Shown: piece by piece, positions 9,018 through 17,240 of the stretch
Numbering within the stretch: position 1 is the stretch's first letter
How the letters are laid out: every line of letters begins with the position of its first letter
DNA from: JALOOX01 sp964557955
Lineage (GTDB): Bacteria > Desulfobacterota > Syntrophobacteria > Syntrophobacterales > Syntrophobacteraceae
Direction of reading: 5' to 3'
DNA length: 64,000 bases
Assembly: GCA_964557955.1 (NCBI GenBank)
Contig: CAZLCS010000010.1
Coordinates: 62,001 to 126,000 of the forward strand
The notes under the pieces: generated by a model
The model's database searches: none
The model's input: the letters and a program-made list of their open reading frames with translations, nothing else
What the model was told of the DNA's origin: nothing
Position numbers and translations under genes: made by a program

Positions 9018-9409
9018 GGCTCTCGAATGTGCTTCAGGATTTCGTCTTCTTCCAGGGTCTGGTATCGGCGGTAAACCGCTGTGGCAATGGCCAGGGCCAC
9101 GCCCAGCGTGGCTACCGAGACGACAATGGCGGTGAGCATCAGAACGTGGGGCAATGGATTGATGTAGTCAACAGCCTGGGCCACCGTGTGAGCGGTGTCA
9201 TGGCCATGCTCGATGATGGGGATGGTGGCCCCCTTCTTGACTCCGATGGAGACATAGAACAGGATGACGGCCGTCTGAAATATGTTCATCCCCACGATCT
9301 TCTTCACCAAATTGTTCTTGGCGATCATCGCGTAGAGGCCGATCATCATCAGCGTGATGTAAATCCAGTAGTTGTCCTTTTCTATGATCTGGCGGAGGAC
9401 GTCTTCCAC
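9014..9409 (-). CDS. mrpC: Na+/H+ antiporter subunit C (MrpC, NuoK-like)
   Basis: 131 residues with three helices. The NuoK-like core is seen in MIGLYAMIAKNNLVKKIVGMNIFQTAVILFYVS and PLPHVLMLTAIVVSVATLGVALAI, the usual MrpC signature of NPLPQALVLTAIVI type. The N-terminus is slightly longer than usual. It starts 3 bp after the mrpB stop and its own stop overlaps mrpD. In the complex it corresponds to the K subunit next to the antiporter-like channels. Confidence 0.93.
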   Translation of the reverse strand: MEDVLRQIIEKDNYWIYITLMMIGLYAMIAKNNLVKKIVGMNIFQTAVILFYVSIGVKKGATIPIIEHGHDTAHTVAQAVDYINPLPHVLMLTAIVVSVATLGVALAIATAVYRRYQTLEEDEILKHIREP

Positions 9410-9412
9410 GGC

Positions 9413-10252
9413 CTACAACCCCTCGTCATACCGGCCCAGGGAGGCCAGATTCTTGAAGATCCATACCATGGTGCCCATGACCGCCATACCCACTCCCACT
9501 TCCACAATGAAAATCCCGTGGGAGCGCGCCATGATCGGTCCACCGGGCAAAATGGTGGCCAGGGCCTGATAGTCCAGAAAATTGTATCCGAGGATGAGAC
9601 ACAGTGCCCCGGTACCGGCGTAAATGAACACCCCTATGGGGCTGAAGAGGGCGCTCGTCTTTTCTCCCATGCGCTTCAAGGCGCTCCTCAGGTTGTGAGA
9701 CACGGAAAGCAAAATGATACTTGCCCCGAGGATCACCCCTCCCTGAAACCCTCCACCGGGACTGTGGTGCCCGTGGGCGATGACATACAGGCCGAAAAGC
9801 TGGATAAACGGAATGAGGTAACGACAGACCTTCTCGATGATGAAATCGTAGGGCGTCCAGATGCTGTCGACCGGCTCAAACTCATGCAGAGGCAGGGAGA
9901 CCTCTCCTCCGCCCTTGATTCGAAAGGTCAAGCCGGTCAATCGATGCCGGTACTGTCTCTCCGCTGCCCGCTGAGATCGACGGGAGGGAGGGACCCGCAA
10001 CAGCAGAAAGCAGGCTACACCGGCCGAAAAAATGACCGTCGTCTCGAACATGGTGTCGAAGCCCCGGTAATCGGCCAGGACCGAAGTGACCACATTGGGC
10101 ACAGCAGTTTCTTCGATGGATTTTTCAATGTAACGGGGCGAGACGTGGGTGCTTGCAGGGGATGCCGGGTCTCCAAGGGCGGGAAAATCAATGGTGGCGT
10201 ACTCCAGAACCGCTCCCACCAGAACGACTATGATCAGTCCCAGGATCTTCAA
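9413..10252 (-). CDS. mrpB: Na+/H+ antiporter subunit B (MnhB domain)
   Basis: The C-terminal half (from about residue 140) is an MnhB domain: LFGLYVIAHGHHSPGGGFQGGVI, then YAGTGALCLILGYNFLDY. The N-terminal half has a helix (ILGLIIVVLVGAVLEYATI) and GFDTMFETTVIFSAGVACFLLL, matching the second part of MbhE/MrpA C-termini. The frame has no good ATG. The best start is TTG at 10252, which overlaps the TGA of the upstream gene as TTGA and is preceded by GGAGG, giving 279 residues. The protein therefore joins a MrpA C-terminal piece to MrpB. Confidence 0.88.
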   Translation of the reverse strand: MKILGLIIVVLVGAVLEYATIDFPALGDPASPASTHVSPRYIEKSIEETAVPNVVTSVLADYRGFDTMFETTVIFSAGVACFLLLRVPPSRRSQRAAERQYRHRLTGLTFRIKGGGEVSLPLHEFEPVDSIWTPYDFIIEKVCRYLIPFIQLFGLYVIAHGHHSPGGGFQGGVILGASIILLSVSHNLRSALKRMGEKTSALFSPIGVFIYAGTGALCLILGYNFLDYQALATILPGGPIMARSHGIFIVEVGVGMAVMGTMVWIFKNLASLGRYDEGL

Positions 10253-10497
10253 TCCTTCGTCCTCCGAGTGGTGTGATACACGGCAGCTATGAAAAAGACC
10301 GTGCTGACCCCGGCACCCACCGAGGCCTCCGTGAATGCCACGTCCACGGCCCCCATGATGGCCCACAGCAGGCACATCATAAAACTGTAGGCGCCGAAAA
10401 GAATGGCCGCTCCCAGCAGGTCCCGGATCATGATGGCCCCGATCCCGCAAATCACCACCAGCAACAATATGAGCAGGTCCAGCTGCCAGATCATCAT
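10249..10497 (-). CDS. DUF4040 antiporter subunit (MbhD-like, NuoJ-like)
   Basis: 82 residues with three helices: LDLLILLLVVICGIGAIMI, then LGAAILFGAYSFMMCLLWAIM, then the signature DVAFTEASVGAGVSTVFF. This is the DUF4040 domain, which in classical MrpA forms part of the C-terminal region but is a free subunit in archaeal Mbh (MbhD). The chosen start is ATG 10497, 7 bp after GGAGG; a second ATG follows directly. It is coupled to its neighbours, with 4 bp to mrpG upstream and a TTGA overlap with mrpB downstream. Confidence 0.92.
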   Translation of the reverse strand: MMIWQLDLLILLLVVICGIGAIMIRDLLGAAILFGAYSFMMCLLWAIMGAVDVAFTEASVGAGVSTVFFIAAVYHTTRRTKD

Positions 10498-10501
10498 CGG
10501 C

Positions 10502-10831
10502 TCACCTCCGAGGCTCCCCCTTCTTCCAGGGCTCCAGGCCGGCGCGAAACCCGGCGTCGCAGATGGCATGGGTGGCCGTAGGACTGGCCAGAAAGACGAA
10601 AACAACGATCAGCATCAGTTTCAGGCCCGTCAGCACGGAGTCAACGGAAAGGGGGAACAGCTGATGAATAGCCAGCCCGAAAAGAGCCAACAAAGCTCCA
10701 GAAGTGTCCAGCTTGCCGGCCGGATGCAGCCTGGAGTAAAAGTCGGGAAAGCGCAGGAGGCCCAACGTCCCACCTGCGAAGAAGATGAGCCCCGCCACCA
10801 GGCAGATGACGACGATCACATCGATCACCAT
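10502..10831 (-). CDS. mrpG: Na+/H+ antiporter subunit G (MrpG)
   Basis: 109 residues with the PhaG_MnhG_YufB signature: three helices with GTLGLLRFPDFYSRLHPAGKLDTSGA in the middle. The ATG at 10831 was preferred to an in-frame upstream start because it follows GGGGGAG and gives the family's usual N-terminus. It is a small structural subunit of the Mrp complex. An 84-bp gap separates it from mrpF. Confidence 0.92.
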   Translation of the reverse strand: MVIDVIVVICLVAGLIFFAGGTLGLLRFPDFYSRLHPAGKLDTSGALLALFGLAIHQLFPLSVDSVLTGLKLMLIVVFVFLASPTATHAICDAGFRAGLEPWKKGEPRR

Positions 10832-10915
10832 ACACTCCCCCCCGATTGGCCCACACGAGGCCGGCGTCCGCACACCATACCGATGTTGGAAGCAAGCCGG
10901 GCGCCGCCCTCTGCG

Positions 10916-11200
10916 CTAAAAGGGTTTTTCATAATAGAGCCCCTTCCGCTTCTGGAAATACCGAGCGGCAGCCAGAACCGCGATGAAATTGAGCAGGGCA
11001 TAGGCCAGGGCGATGTCGACGAACATGTCCAGTCGGTGGTAAAGCAGGCCGATGAGAATCAGCATGACCGTTGTCTTGGTTCCGATGGCATTCACTCCGA
11101 TCATCCGGTCCGGAACCGTGGGGCCGAAGATGCCCCGGTAGAGTGAAAGCAGCATCAGGCCACCGAGAAACAGACTGCAACCCAGGAAGAAATCGTCCAC
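10916..11200 (-). CDS. mrpF: Na+/H+ antiporter subunit F (MrpF)
   Basis: 94 residues with three helices. The MrpF core is RGIFGPTVPDRMIGVNAIGTK, followed by DIALAYALLNFIAVLAAARYF. The conserved Asp of PDRM has been implicated in Na+ handling in Mrp proteins. GTG 11200 lies 7 bp after GGAGG and is the preferred start; a TTG at 11206 that overlaps the mrpE stop is the alternative. Confidence 0.92.
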   Translation of the reverse strand: MDDFFLGCSLFLGGLMLLSLYRGIFGPTVPDRMIGVNAIGTKTTVMLILIGLLYHRLDMFVDIALAYALLNFIAVLAAARYFQKRKGLYYEKPF

Positions 11201-11202
11201 CC

Positions 11203-11814
11203 TCAATCCTCCCCGAAGGCCCGCGCGATGCGCCGCTCCATCTCCCCGGGAAGTCCATCTCCGCTGTGACGGTCGATGGCGTGAACACTGAAGTCCCGGT
11301 GAAAATTGACGTAGATCGTAACGGTGCCCGGCGTCAACGTGATGGAATTGGCAAAGGTGATCTGGGCCAGGTCACTCCTTAATCGGCTCCGAAACCGGAC
11401 CACCTGTGGGTCTATCAGTTCCAGCATCCGAGGGTGGAAAGAAAGATACAGTACATGCAGAGCCGAAAGGAAAATTTGATAGAGAAGCCAGGGCAGGTAC
11501 CCCAGAAACCTGAAAGCCGTGCGAAAGGTTGTTCGGGTCAGGGGTCTGGCGAAGAGAAGGTCCGCGCTGAAATACGAAACAAGGGCGCAGGACAGCACGC
11601 CCAGAGACAGGTGGAAGGAGTCGAACTTCCCCGACAGCACGCACCACAGCACCATCATAATGATAAAGGTACCCACGTAAGCAGAACCGCATGGTTTTGA
11701 AGAATCCCGGGTTAGAGACCGGAAGAAGGCAGCTCCGTAAGCGGAGTGCGTCGTCTTACTCCGTTTAGGGGCGGGAAGGTCGTGCTTTGACTGTTCTGCG
11801 GTGTCTTCTTTCAT
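11203..11814 (-). CDS. mrpE: Na+/H+ antiporter subunit E (MrpE)
   Basis: 203 residues. The MNHE domain starts after about 45 hydrophilic residues, an N-terminal tail longer than usual (the family is about 160). Signatures are VLWCVLSGKFDSFHLSLGVLS, LPWLLYQIFLSALHVLYL and ITLTPGTVTIYVNFHRDFSVHAID. Start ATG 11814 follows GGGAATGAT; a TTG further upstream would add 19 residues. It is the first gene of the antiporter run, so the promoter should lie to its right in the 11.8-12.5 kb gap. Confidence 0.9.
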   Translation of the reverse strand: MKEDTAEQSKHDLPAPKRSKTTHSAYGAAFFRSLTRDSSKPCGSAYVGTFIIMMVLWCVLSGKFDSFHLSLGVLSCALVSYFSADLLFARPLTRTTFRTAFRFLGYLPWLLYQIFLSALHVLYLSFHPRMLELIDPQVVRFRSRLRSDLAQITFANSITLTPGTVTIYVNFHRDFSVHAIDRHSGDGLPGEMERRIARAFGED

Positions 11815-12522
11815 ATCATTCCCAATATGATCGTAATATGAAAATTTTTGCAGGGACCTCTCTAATACCAATCCCGGATTTTGTCAAATCGAATCAAGGG
11901 TCGGCAGGAATTTGTCTATGGGAAGATCAGGTCCGAATCGAGGTCAAGCCATTCGAAACCGAATATCCCAATCTCCGGGGCAGGCTCGTTGGTATCTAAG
12001 TACATCTCCACACAATCGAGTGTCCAATACTTGGGTCGTCATTCCGGCAGTTTTCAAGCCGGAATCCACAAAAGAAACTGGGTGCCGGCCAAAAGACTGC
12101 CGGCATGACGAGGTGAAAACGGACATACTCTTTTGTGAAACTGTACTGAGCAGAAGACGCCGTGGGAAAGCTGACCCATCCCGCGACATCGAAACACGTC
12201 CACGTGGTGTTCCGGGGCAAACGTTCAGGTGGGATGGTGACCGGTCATGTGTAACAAGTCGGCTTGCTTGAACGAGCGGTGCTCAAGCTTCCACAAAAGG
12301 GAATCCCGATTCCGAAACAATAGCTGCATGGCTCAAAGCGAATTCCATCGCAGGGGATGGCTGCCCTGAGCTCTTCATCCATTCACGGTGTACTGCCTGC
12401 CGCGACGTTCACCTATCCCTCTCCTGGAATGTTGAACGGCATCCATCGTGGTTGAATCCTGCGCTGCCATGGAGAGTATGCCGGAGTCAATCAGGTGGGG
12501 GATATGAAGCGATTTGAGGTGT
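11815..12522. other. Gene-free stretch with one MITE-like element
   Basis: About 700 bp between mrpE and a kinase gene transcribed towards it. It should hold the mrpE promoter and the end of the kinase transcript. The only structure I can support is the MITE-like element at 12001-12145. I see no convincing gene, RNA or terminator in the rest. Confidence 0.6.
12001..12145. mobile_element. MITE-like element, copy 1 (145 bp)
   Basis: Starts TACATCTCCACACA and ends TGTGAAACTGTA, imperfect terminal inverted repeats (TACA..T..CACA). Inside are two hairpins, TTCCGGC..GCCGGAA and TGCCGGC..GCCGGCA, together forming a larger inverted repeat. It is flanked by CTAAG (11996-12000) and CTGAG (12146-12150), a nearly intact 5-bp duplication. 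Related copies lie at 30649 and 35720. Confidence 0.8.
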
Positions 12523-14022
12523 CTAAAGATCCCTGGCGATAGAGATGTAAAAGGTAGTGTGGACCCCGGGCTGGGATTCGAGCCAGATGCGGCCGCGATG
12601 CTTTTCGACGATGGTCTTGACAATGGCGAGGCCGAGACCGGTTCCCTCGACGCCGCGTGATGTTTCGTTGCGCTGAAACTGTTCGAAGATCTTGTCGGAA
12701 TCCTCCTGCTGGATGCCCACACCGTTATCCTTGACGAGAAAGGTGTGGAATTCACCCGACTCCTGATACCCGATTTCGATGCGGCTCAGCTTGTTTCCTC
12801 CATATTTCAGGGCATTGTCCACCAGATTGCGGAAAACGCGCAGCATGCACTGCCTGTCCGCACGGATTGTCGGGATGCTTTCCGGTTCGACCCACGCAAT
12901 TTGACGAACCCCCAGGAGCGCTCCGAATTCTTCCCGGACCATGTGCAATACTTCGAGAGGATCCATGGATTCGAACTGCAGTGCGACCTCCTTGGCCCTG
13001 ATGTAGGCATTGATTTCCTCCACGAGGGCAACAGCGTGCTCGGAAGTCTTCAGGATCTGGCTGCAAAAGGACTTGCCCCGCTCATCCAGATATTCATCGT
13101 AGCGTTTGCAAAGCAGGCGAACCAGTCCGTGGATGCCAATGAGGGGGCTCTTCAAATCGTGTGAGATGGAGTAGGCGAAGAGCTTGATCTTCTCGGCGTT
13201 TTCCTGCAGCGCTTTCTCCATCTGCTTGCGCTCGGTGATGTCCAGAGAATACTCGATCATCTGAACCACGTTTCCCTGCTGGTCGAATATGGGGTACCCG
13301 TGCACTTCGTAGTCCCTGGGATTGCCATCCCGGTCGAAGTGGACATGTTCGACGGTCACCGGTTTCCTGGTCTGTTTCACGACCGCCAGAGGGCAGGTGT
13401 GCTCCGGCTCAGTGCACGGAGAACTTCGACGATGGGTCAATGCGTAGCAGGTCGTTGTGGGTGTCAGAGGCCCGAAGCGAGCTGCGGAGTTGGCCATCTT
13501 GATGACGTAGGTTTCGGCGTCAAGGACGTAGAATGGATGCGGCAGCGATTCCAGGACATTTCTGAGGAACTCGTTCTGTTGGCGTATCTTCTTCTCTGAT
13601 TTCTGGAGGTCGGAAACGTTGATCAGGATTCCAAGATACTGCTGAGCTCCTCCCTCGTCGTCCGTCTGGGCCATCGCTGACCAGAGCATTTCCCGGGCCT
13701 GACCGTCCCTGCCGAGCAGTTGAATGGGGGCGTCTTTCAGACGCCCGGTGTCCAGGAGGATTTGCCAGCTTATCTCAAACGAAGACTTGTAAGCGCCCTC
13801 GGCTATGAAGTCAGCAAAATGCCTGCCCACAACCTGGCCTGCTTCATACCCCGTCACCTCCAGCCAGAAGCTGTTCACATTCCGAATGACCCCATTGGCA
13901 TCAGCGGAAAAGTACATCACGGGGGCGTGCTGGATGAGAGCCTCGCAGACACCTCCCACGTTCCAGTCAAACGGATACCCGGATTCGACGGGATCCTCAG
14001 ATTCAGATCGTGACCGCGTCAT
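12523..14022 (-). CDS. PAS-domain sensor histidine kinase
   Basis: 499 residues with no clear membrane helix, so probably cytoplasmic. A first PAS domain (about 25-145) opens with ALIQHAPVMYFSADANGVI. A second (about 150-260) ends with the PAC segment and the ITERKQMEKAL linker. The H-box is AYSISHDLKSPLIGIHGLVRLL, and the ATPase domain has NLVDNALKYGG and DNGVGIQQEDSDKIFEQF. The second PAS contains several Cys residues (TTTCYALTHRRSSPC, EHTCPLAV), which may bind a metal or cluster. No response regulator is adjacent, so its partner is unknown. Confidence 0.92.
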   Translation of the reverse strand: MTRSRSESEDPVESGYPFDWNVGGVCEALIQHAPVMYFSADANGVIRNVNSFWLEVTGYEAGQVVGRHFADFIAEGAYKSSFEISWQILLDTGRLKDAPIQLLGRDGQAREMLWSAMAQTDDEGGAQQYLGILINVSDLQKSEKKIRQQNEFLRNVLESLPHPFYVLDAETYVIKMANSAARFGPLTPTTTCYALTHRRSSPCTEPEHTCPLAVVKQTRKPVTVEHVHFDRDGNPRDYEVHGYPIFDQQGNVVQMIEYSLDITERKQMEKALQENAEKIKLFAYSISHDLKSPLIGIHGLVRLLCKRYDEYLDERGKSFCSQILKTSEHAVALVEEINAYIRAKEVALQFESMDPLEVLHMVREEFGALLGVRQIAWVEPESIPTIRADRQCMLRVFRNLVDNALKYGGNKLSRIEIGYQESGEFHTFLVKDNGVGIQQEDSDKIFEQFQRNETSRGVEGTGLGLAIVKTIVEKHRGRIWLESQPGVHTTFYISIARDL

Positions 14023-14236
14023 ATGCTTCTCCGTCGGAACATCTCGGCCCCTGCCCGTATTCCCTTGGCAGGACCTGTTTCACCATGAATTATAGCCACG
14101 CTCGGCGACAAATCGAGAGTCGAAAAGGGGAGATTTGGTTGTCACAGATGTCGACCGGTCGCCGGGCTACCGCGCTGCACGAAAAGGCAGAGCAGCTCTG
14201 ACGGACTTGCATGCTCTTCAACCAAATTCCGGCGGA

Positions 14237-15346
14237 TCAAAAGACGCTCTTGTGAAATCGCTGACCTTTCCAGCTCAGGATGGCTCCCTCCGGGGTGATT
14301 TCCTCCAGTCGAAGCCCACTGGTCACTTCCTCACCTTCCCGCATTCTCCTGCCGTTGATGGTCACCATGCGCTCTTCAGGTCGATCCGAGTAGACGAGGA
14401 AAGAAAAGGTGAGCCTCGGAACTTCGTGGCGGATGCCGGGTGGCATGTCGTAGAGCTCTTTCGTTCCCTGAGGTCTGGACAAGGCCTTGTGCTGCGCAGG
14501 TTCGCCACGCCGGGGCGTCATGGGATCGGGAGCTGGCCGCTCCTCAACTGGAGCTGGCGGAGCGGCCGGGCGTTGTGCTTTTTCGACGGCTGGGGACTGT
14601 GTGACGACCGGCCGGCTGTTGGTGGCTTCCGCCGCTCTGGGAACAGTCGGCGGCGCGGTGGCAAAGCTCTGCTGCGCTGCGGCCGGCTTTTTCACGGGAG
14701 CGGCCGGGACCCCGGGGGGCCGATCGCGCAGCTTTGAACCGAAACGGTCTTCAGCCTGTGCGGCCGTTGTCGAAATGGTCTTGCCTTCGCGATTTGCGGC
14801 GGCTGCAGGAGGGGAGGGGACCCCGGCGGCGGCCGTCTTTGAAGCGGAATTCGGAGGAGGTGCTGCAGGTGCCGCAATTTCCGTTGTGCCGGCAGGTTCG
14901 GTGGATGAGGAAACGGCCGCCTGTCCTGCGGGCGGAACGGATACTGAGGGTTCACCTTTGCCCGCAGAGTCTGCAGGTGTCAAGGAGCTGGGCGCCCGCG
15001 CAGATCCAACAGAAGGTGCGGCCTCCGGTGGCTCGGCCGCGAGCTTCTCCCGGGGAGGGCCGGCTTCCGGCGATTGTGACGGATGCCATTGCCTTGCATT
15101 CTTTGCTTCGGACATGCCGGGTTCCTGGACCGCCTTCGGCGGTGTCTCCACCCGTGCTTCCCAGGGACGAAGCGCCATGAGAACAACTCCGGCGTTGACA
15201 GCCAGCGCGATGACCAGCAAATAGGGCCATGTGCGACGCCGTTTCCCTCGATTCGGCTTGTAGGACTGAACGGTGCCGATGCCGGGCGCCTTGCCCTGCT
15301 GACGTTCGGCCTCAGATTTTTTCAGTGCATCCAGTATGTAAGACAT
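14237..15346 (-). CDS. gspB: GspB/ExeB-like type II secretion accessory protein
   Basis: 369 residues. The N-terminus MSYILDALKKSEAERQ is the family's fixed opening, followed by one helix (WPYLLVIALAVNAGVVLMAL). A long Pro/Ala-rich linker leads to a C-terminal T2SSB domain (about 310-369: YSDRPEERMVTINGRRMREG, LRLEEITPEGAILSWKGQRF). GspB with GspA helps the secretin pass the peptidoglycan. The ATG at 15346 comes one base after the TGA of the upstream exeA-like gene; the GTG at 15355 is less likely. No other gsp genes are in the window. Confidence 0.9.
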   Translation of the reverse strand: MSYILDALKKSEAERQQGKAPGIGTVQSYKPNRGKRRRTWPYLLVIALAVNAGVVLMALRPWEARVETPPKAVQEPGMSEAKNARQWHPSQSPEAGPPREKLAAEPPEAAPSVGSARAPSSLTPADSAGKGEPSVSVPPAGQAAVSSSTEPAGTTEIAAPAAPPPNSASKTAAAGVPSPPAAAANREGKTISTTAAQAEDRFGSKLRDRPPGVPAAPVKKPAAAQQSFATAPPTVPRAAEATNSRPVVTQSPAVEKAQRPAAPPAPVEERPAPDPMTPRRGEPAQHKALSRPQGTKELYDMPPGIRHEVPRLTFSFLVYSDRPEERMVTINGRRMREGEEVTSGLRLEEITPEGAILSWKGQRFHKSVF

Positions 15347-15347
15347 C

Positions 15348-17081
15348 TCAGCCACCCTGTTGAATGGGAGTTAACAAAGGAACATCCAGACCCGTGAGGG
15401 CGTTCAGGCGAATCAACGTCACCGGACTGGCGAGCCCATCGGGTTCCAGACCTTGCTCCATTTGAAACCGCTTCAGTTCCTCCACCATCGATTCATCATA
15501 AACGGCTTCTTCGACAGGGACTTCATTCTTCCCCCTGAGAATCGAGAGTTGAAGTCGTACCCAGGTGATCCCCTGCCCCTTTTCCCCCTGATGGATTTCA
15601 CCGCGATACTGAGGCGGAGGACGCCACAGCACAGTATAATCCCCTCGCCAGTGCTGCTGGAGCTCGCTCTGATCGATCTTGTGGGACTTCCCGGCAGTGA
15701 TCAGTGTGACCCTGGATCCCTGTATCTCCACCAAGGCTGCAAAAAACGGCTCGTCTCCGGAGTCGAAAAGTTTGAGCACAGCGGGGTGATTCAAACGAGC
15801 GAGATCCTCAAGTGTTCCCTGTGCGGAAAGGCAGTGGAACCCGAAGTTCTGGGCCTCCTTGCAGGGAGCATCCTTCCATTCGGCCGGCAAATTATCTACG
15901 TGCCATCGTTCGAGCAAGGCCCGGAAGGCCTCGGCCTCTCCAGCAGCAGCAGGGGGGTTGGGAATCCAGCTTGATGGCGTCTCCGGCTTCGAATTCCATG
16001 GCTGGTGCGGAACATAGTCCCCAGCTGCGAAGGCCGATTCCAAGGAAGTCTTCCATTCGGCTCCAAGGGGAGAGGCCGAATGGCTTGCCGGCGGGATGGG
16101 TCTGCGCAAAGGTGCACGGGCCTCGATCCTGACGGGTCCGGCGTTCAGGAATTCCCACAGGCGCAGCCCTTCTTCACCCTGATGGAGTTTCCAGCCCATC
16201 AGTGAGGCCAGCAGCAGGAAGAGGGCAGCCGACCCCCACGCCAATGCTCTGAGCCAGGGAGAGCTCCAGGCCGGTTCGCCCAAGGCTTCCAGGGCTGCCC
16301 GCTTGACAATGGTCGATGTGACGCGGCTTTCACCCAGTGCATAGGCCCCGAGCAGGGCCCGATCCGCAATGATATTGATGAGTCTCGGGATGCCGCGGCT
16401 CAGAAGGAACAGTTGACTGATGGCGGAAGGTGGGAACAGCGTGTCACGCGCCCCTGCCACAGCCAGCCGATGGTTGATGTAAGCGTCGACATCGGCCCGG
16501 GTGAGGGGGCCGAGATGATAGCGCGCAATGATCCGCTGAGACAGCTGCCGCAGCTCGGGTTGTCCCAGCAGCTCCTTGAGCTCGGGCTGTCCCAGAAGAA
16601 TCACCTGAAGCAGCTTGCGTTTGGTGGTCTCCAGATTCGTAAGGAGGCGGATTTGTTCCAGCACGGCCGGAGTCAGGTTCTGAGCTTCGTCGATGATGAG
16701 GACAGCCTTGCGACCTCTGGCATGAGCGTCCAGGAGATACTCGTTGATGAGGTCGATGAAGGTCTTGATGGACTGGTTTCCCTTGGGATAAGGGATTCGG
16801 AACTCGTCGCAGATGGTGGAGAGCAGCTCGCGAACGGTGACCCTGGGGTTGAGAACCAGTGCGACATCACAGTTCTCCGGCAGCTGCTCCAGAAGACACC
16901 GGCAAATGGTTGTCTTGCCCGTTCCCACCTCTCCGGTCAGCAGGATGAATCCCCCATCGCGGTCGACGCCGAATACCAGGTGGGCCAGCGCCTCGCGATG
17001 CTGGTCGCTGAGATAGAGGTACCTGGGGTCGGGTGAAATGGAAAACGGTGTCTCTTTGAGATGAAAGTACTCTAAGTACAT
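15348..17081 (-). CDS. gspA: ExeA/GspA-like AAA ATPase with peptidoglycan-binding domain
   Basis: 577 residues. The opening MYLEYFHLKETPFSISPDP is typical of ExeA. The AAA domain has Walker A LTGEVGTGKTTICR (about residue 50) and Walker B VLIIDEAQN. A single helix (ALAWGSAALFLLLASLMGW) lies near residue 280. The periplasmic part has a C39-peptidase-like region and, near 520-560, a PG_binding_1 domain (YDESMVEELKRFQMEQGLEPDG). The ATPase couples to the cell wall to assist secretin assembly. The gene directly precedes gspB. Confidence 0.93.
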   Translation of the reverse strand: MYLEYFHLKETPFSISPDPRYLYLSDQHREALAHLVFGVDRDGGFILLTGEVGTGKTTICRCLLEQLPENCDVALVLNPRVTVRELLSTICDEFRIPYPKGNQSIKTFIDLINEYLLDAHARGRKAVLIIDEAQNLTPAVLEQIRLLTNLETTKRKLLQVILLGQPELKELLGQPELRQLSQRIIARYHLGPLTRADVDAYINHRLAVAGARDTLFPPSAISQLFLLSRGIPRLINIIADRALLGAYALGESRVTSTIVKRAALEALGEPAWSSPWLRALAWGSAALFLLLASLMGWKLHQGEEGLRLWEFLNAGPVRIEARAPLRRPIPPASHSASPLGAEWKTSLESAFAAGDYVPHQPWNSKPETPSSWIPNPPAAAGEAEAFRALLERWHVDNLPAEWKDAPCKEAQNFGFHCLSAQGTLEDLARLNHPAVLKLFDSGDEPFFAALVEIQGSRVTLITAGKSHKIDQSELQQHWRGDYTVLWRPPPQYRGEIHQGEKGQGITWVRLQLSILRGKNEVPVEEAVYDESMVEELKRFQMEQGLEPDGLASPVTLIRLNALTGLDVPLLTPIQQGG

Positions 17082-17240
17082 GCTCTCTCAATTCACTGGC
17101 TCAATCCCGCATCGTGCACCCGCCTGAGCCGCACCGCGCCCGCTGGCACAACCCCCCCCAGAGTGCGGACATCCTGCAACGGTGGTTTCTCATCTACCAA
17201 CCTCAAAACCCGGATCCCGGATCCGTTTCTACCAAACCGG

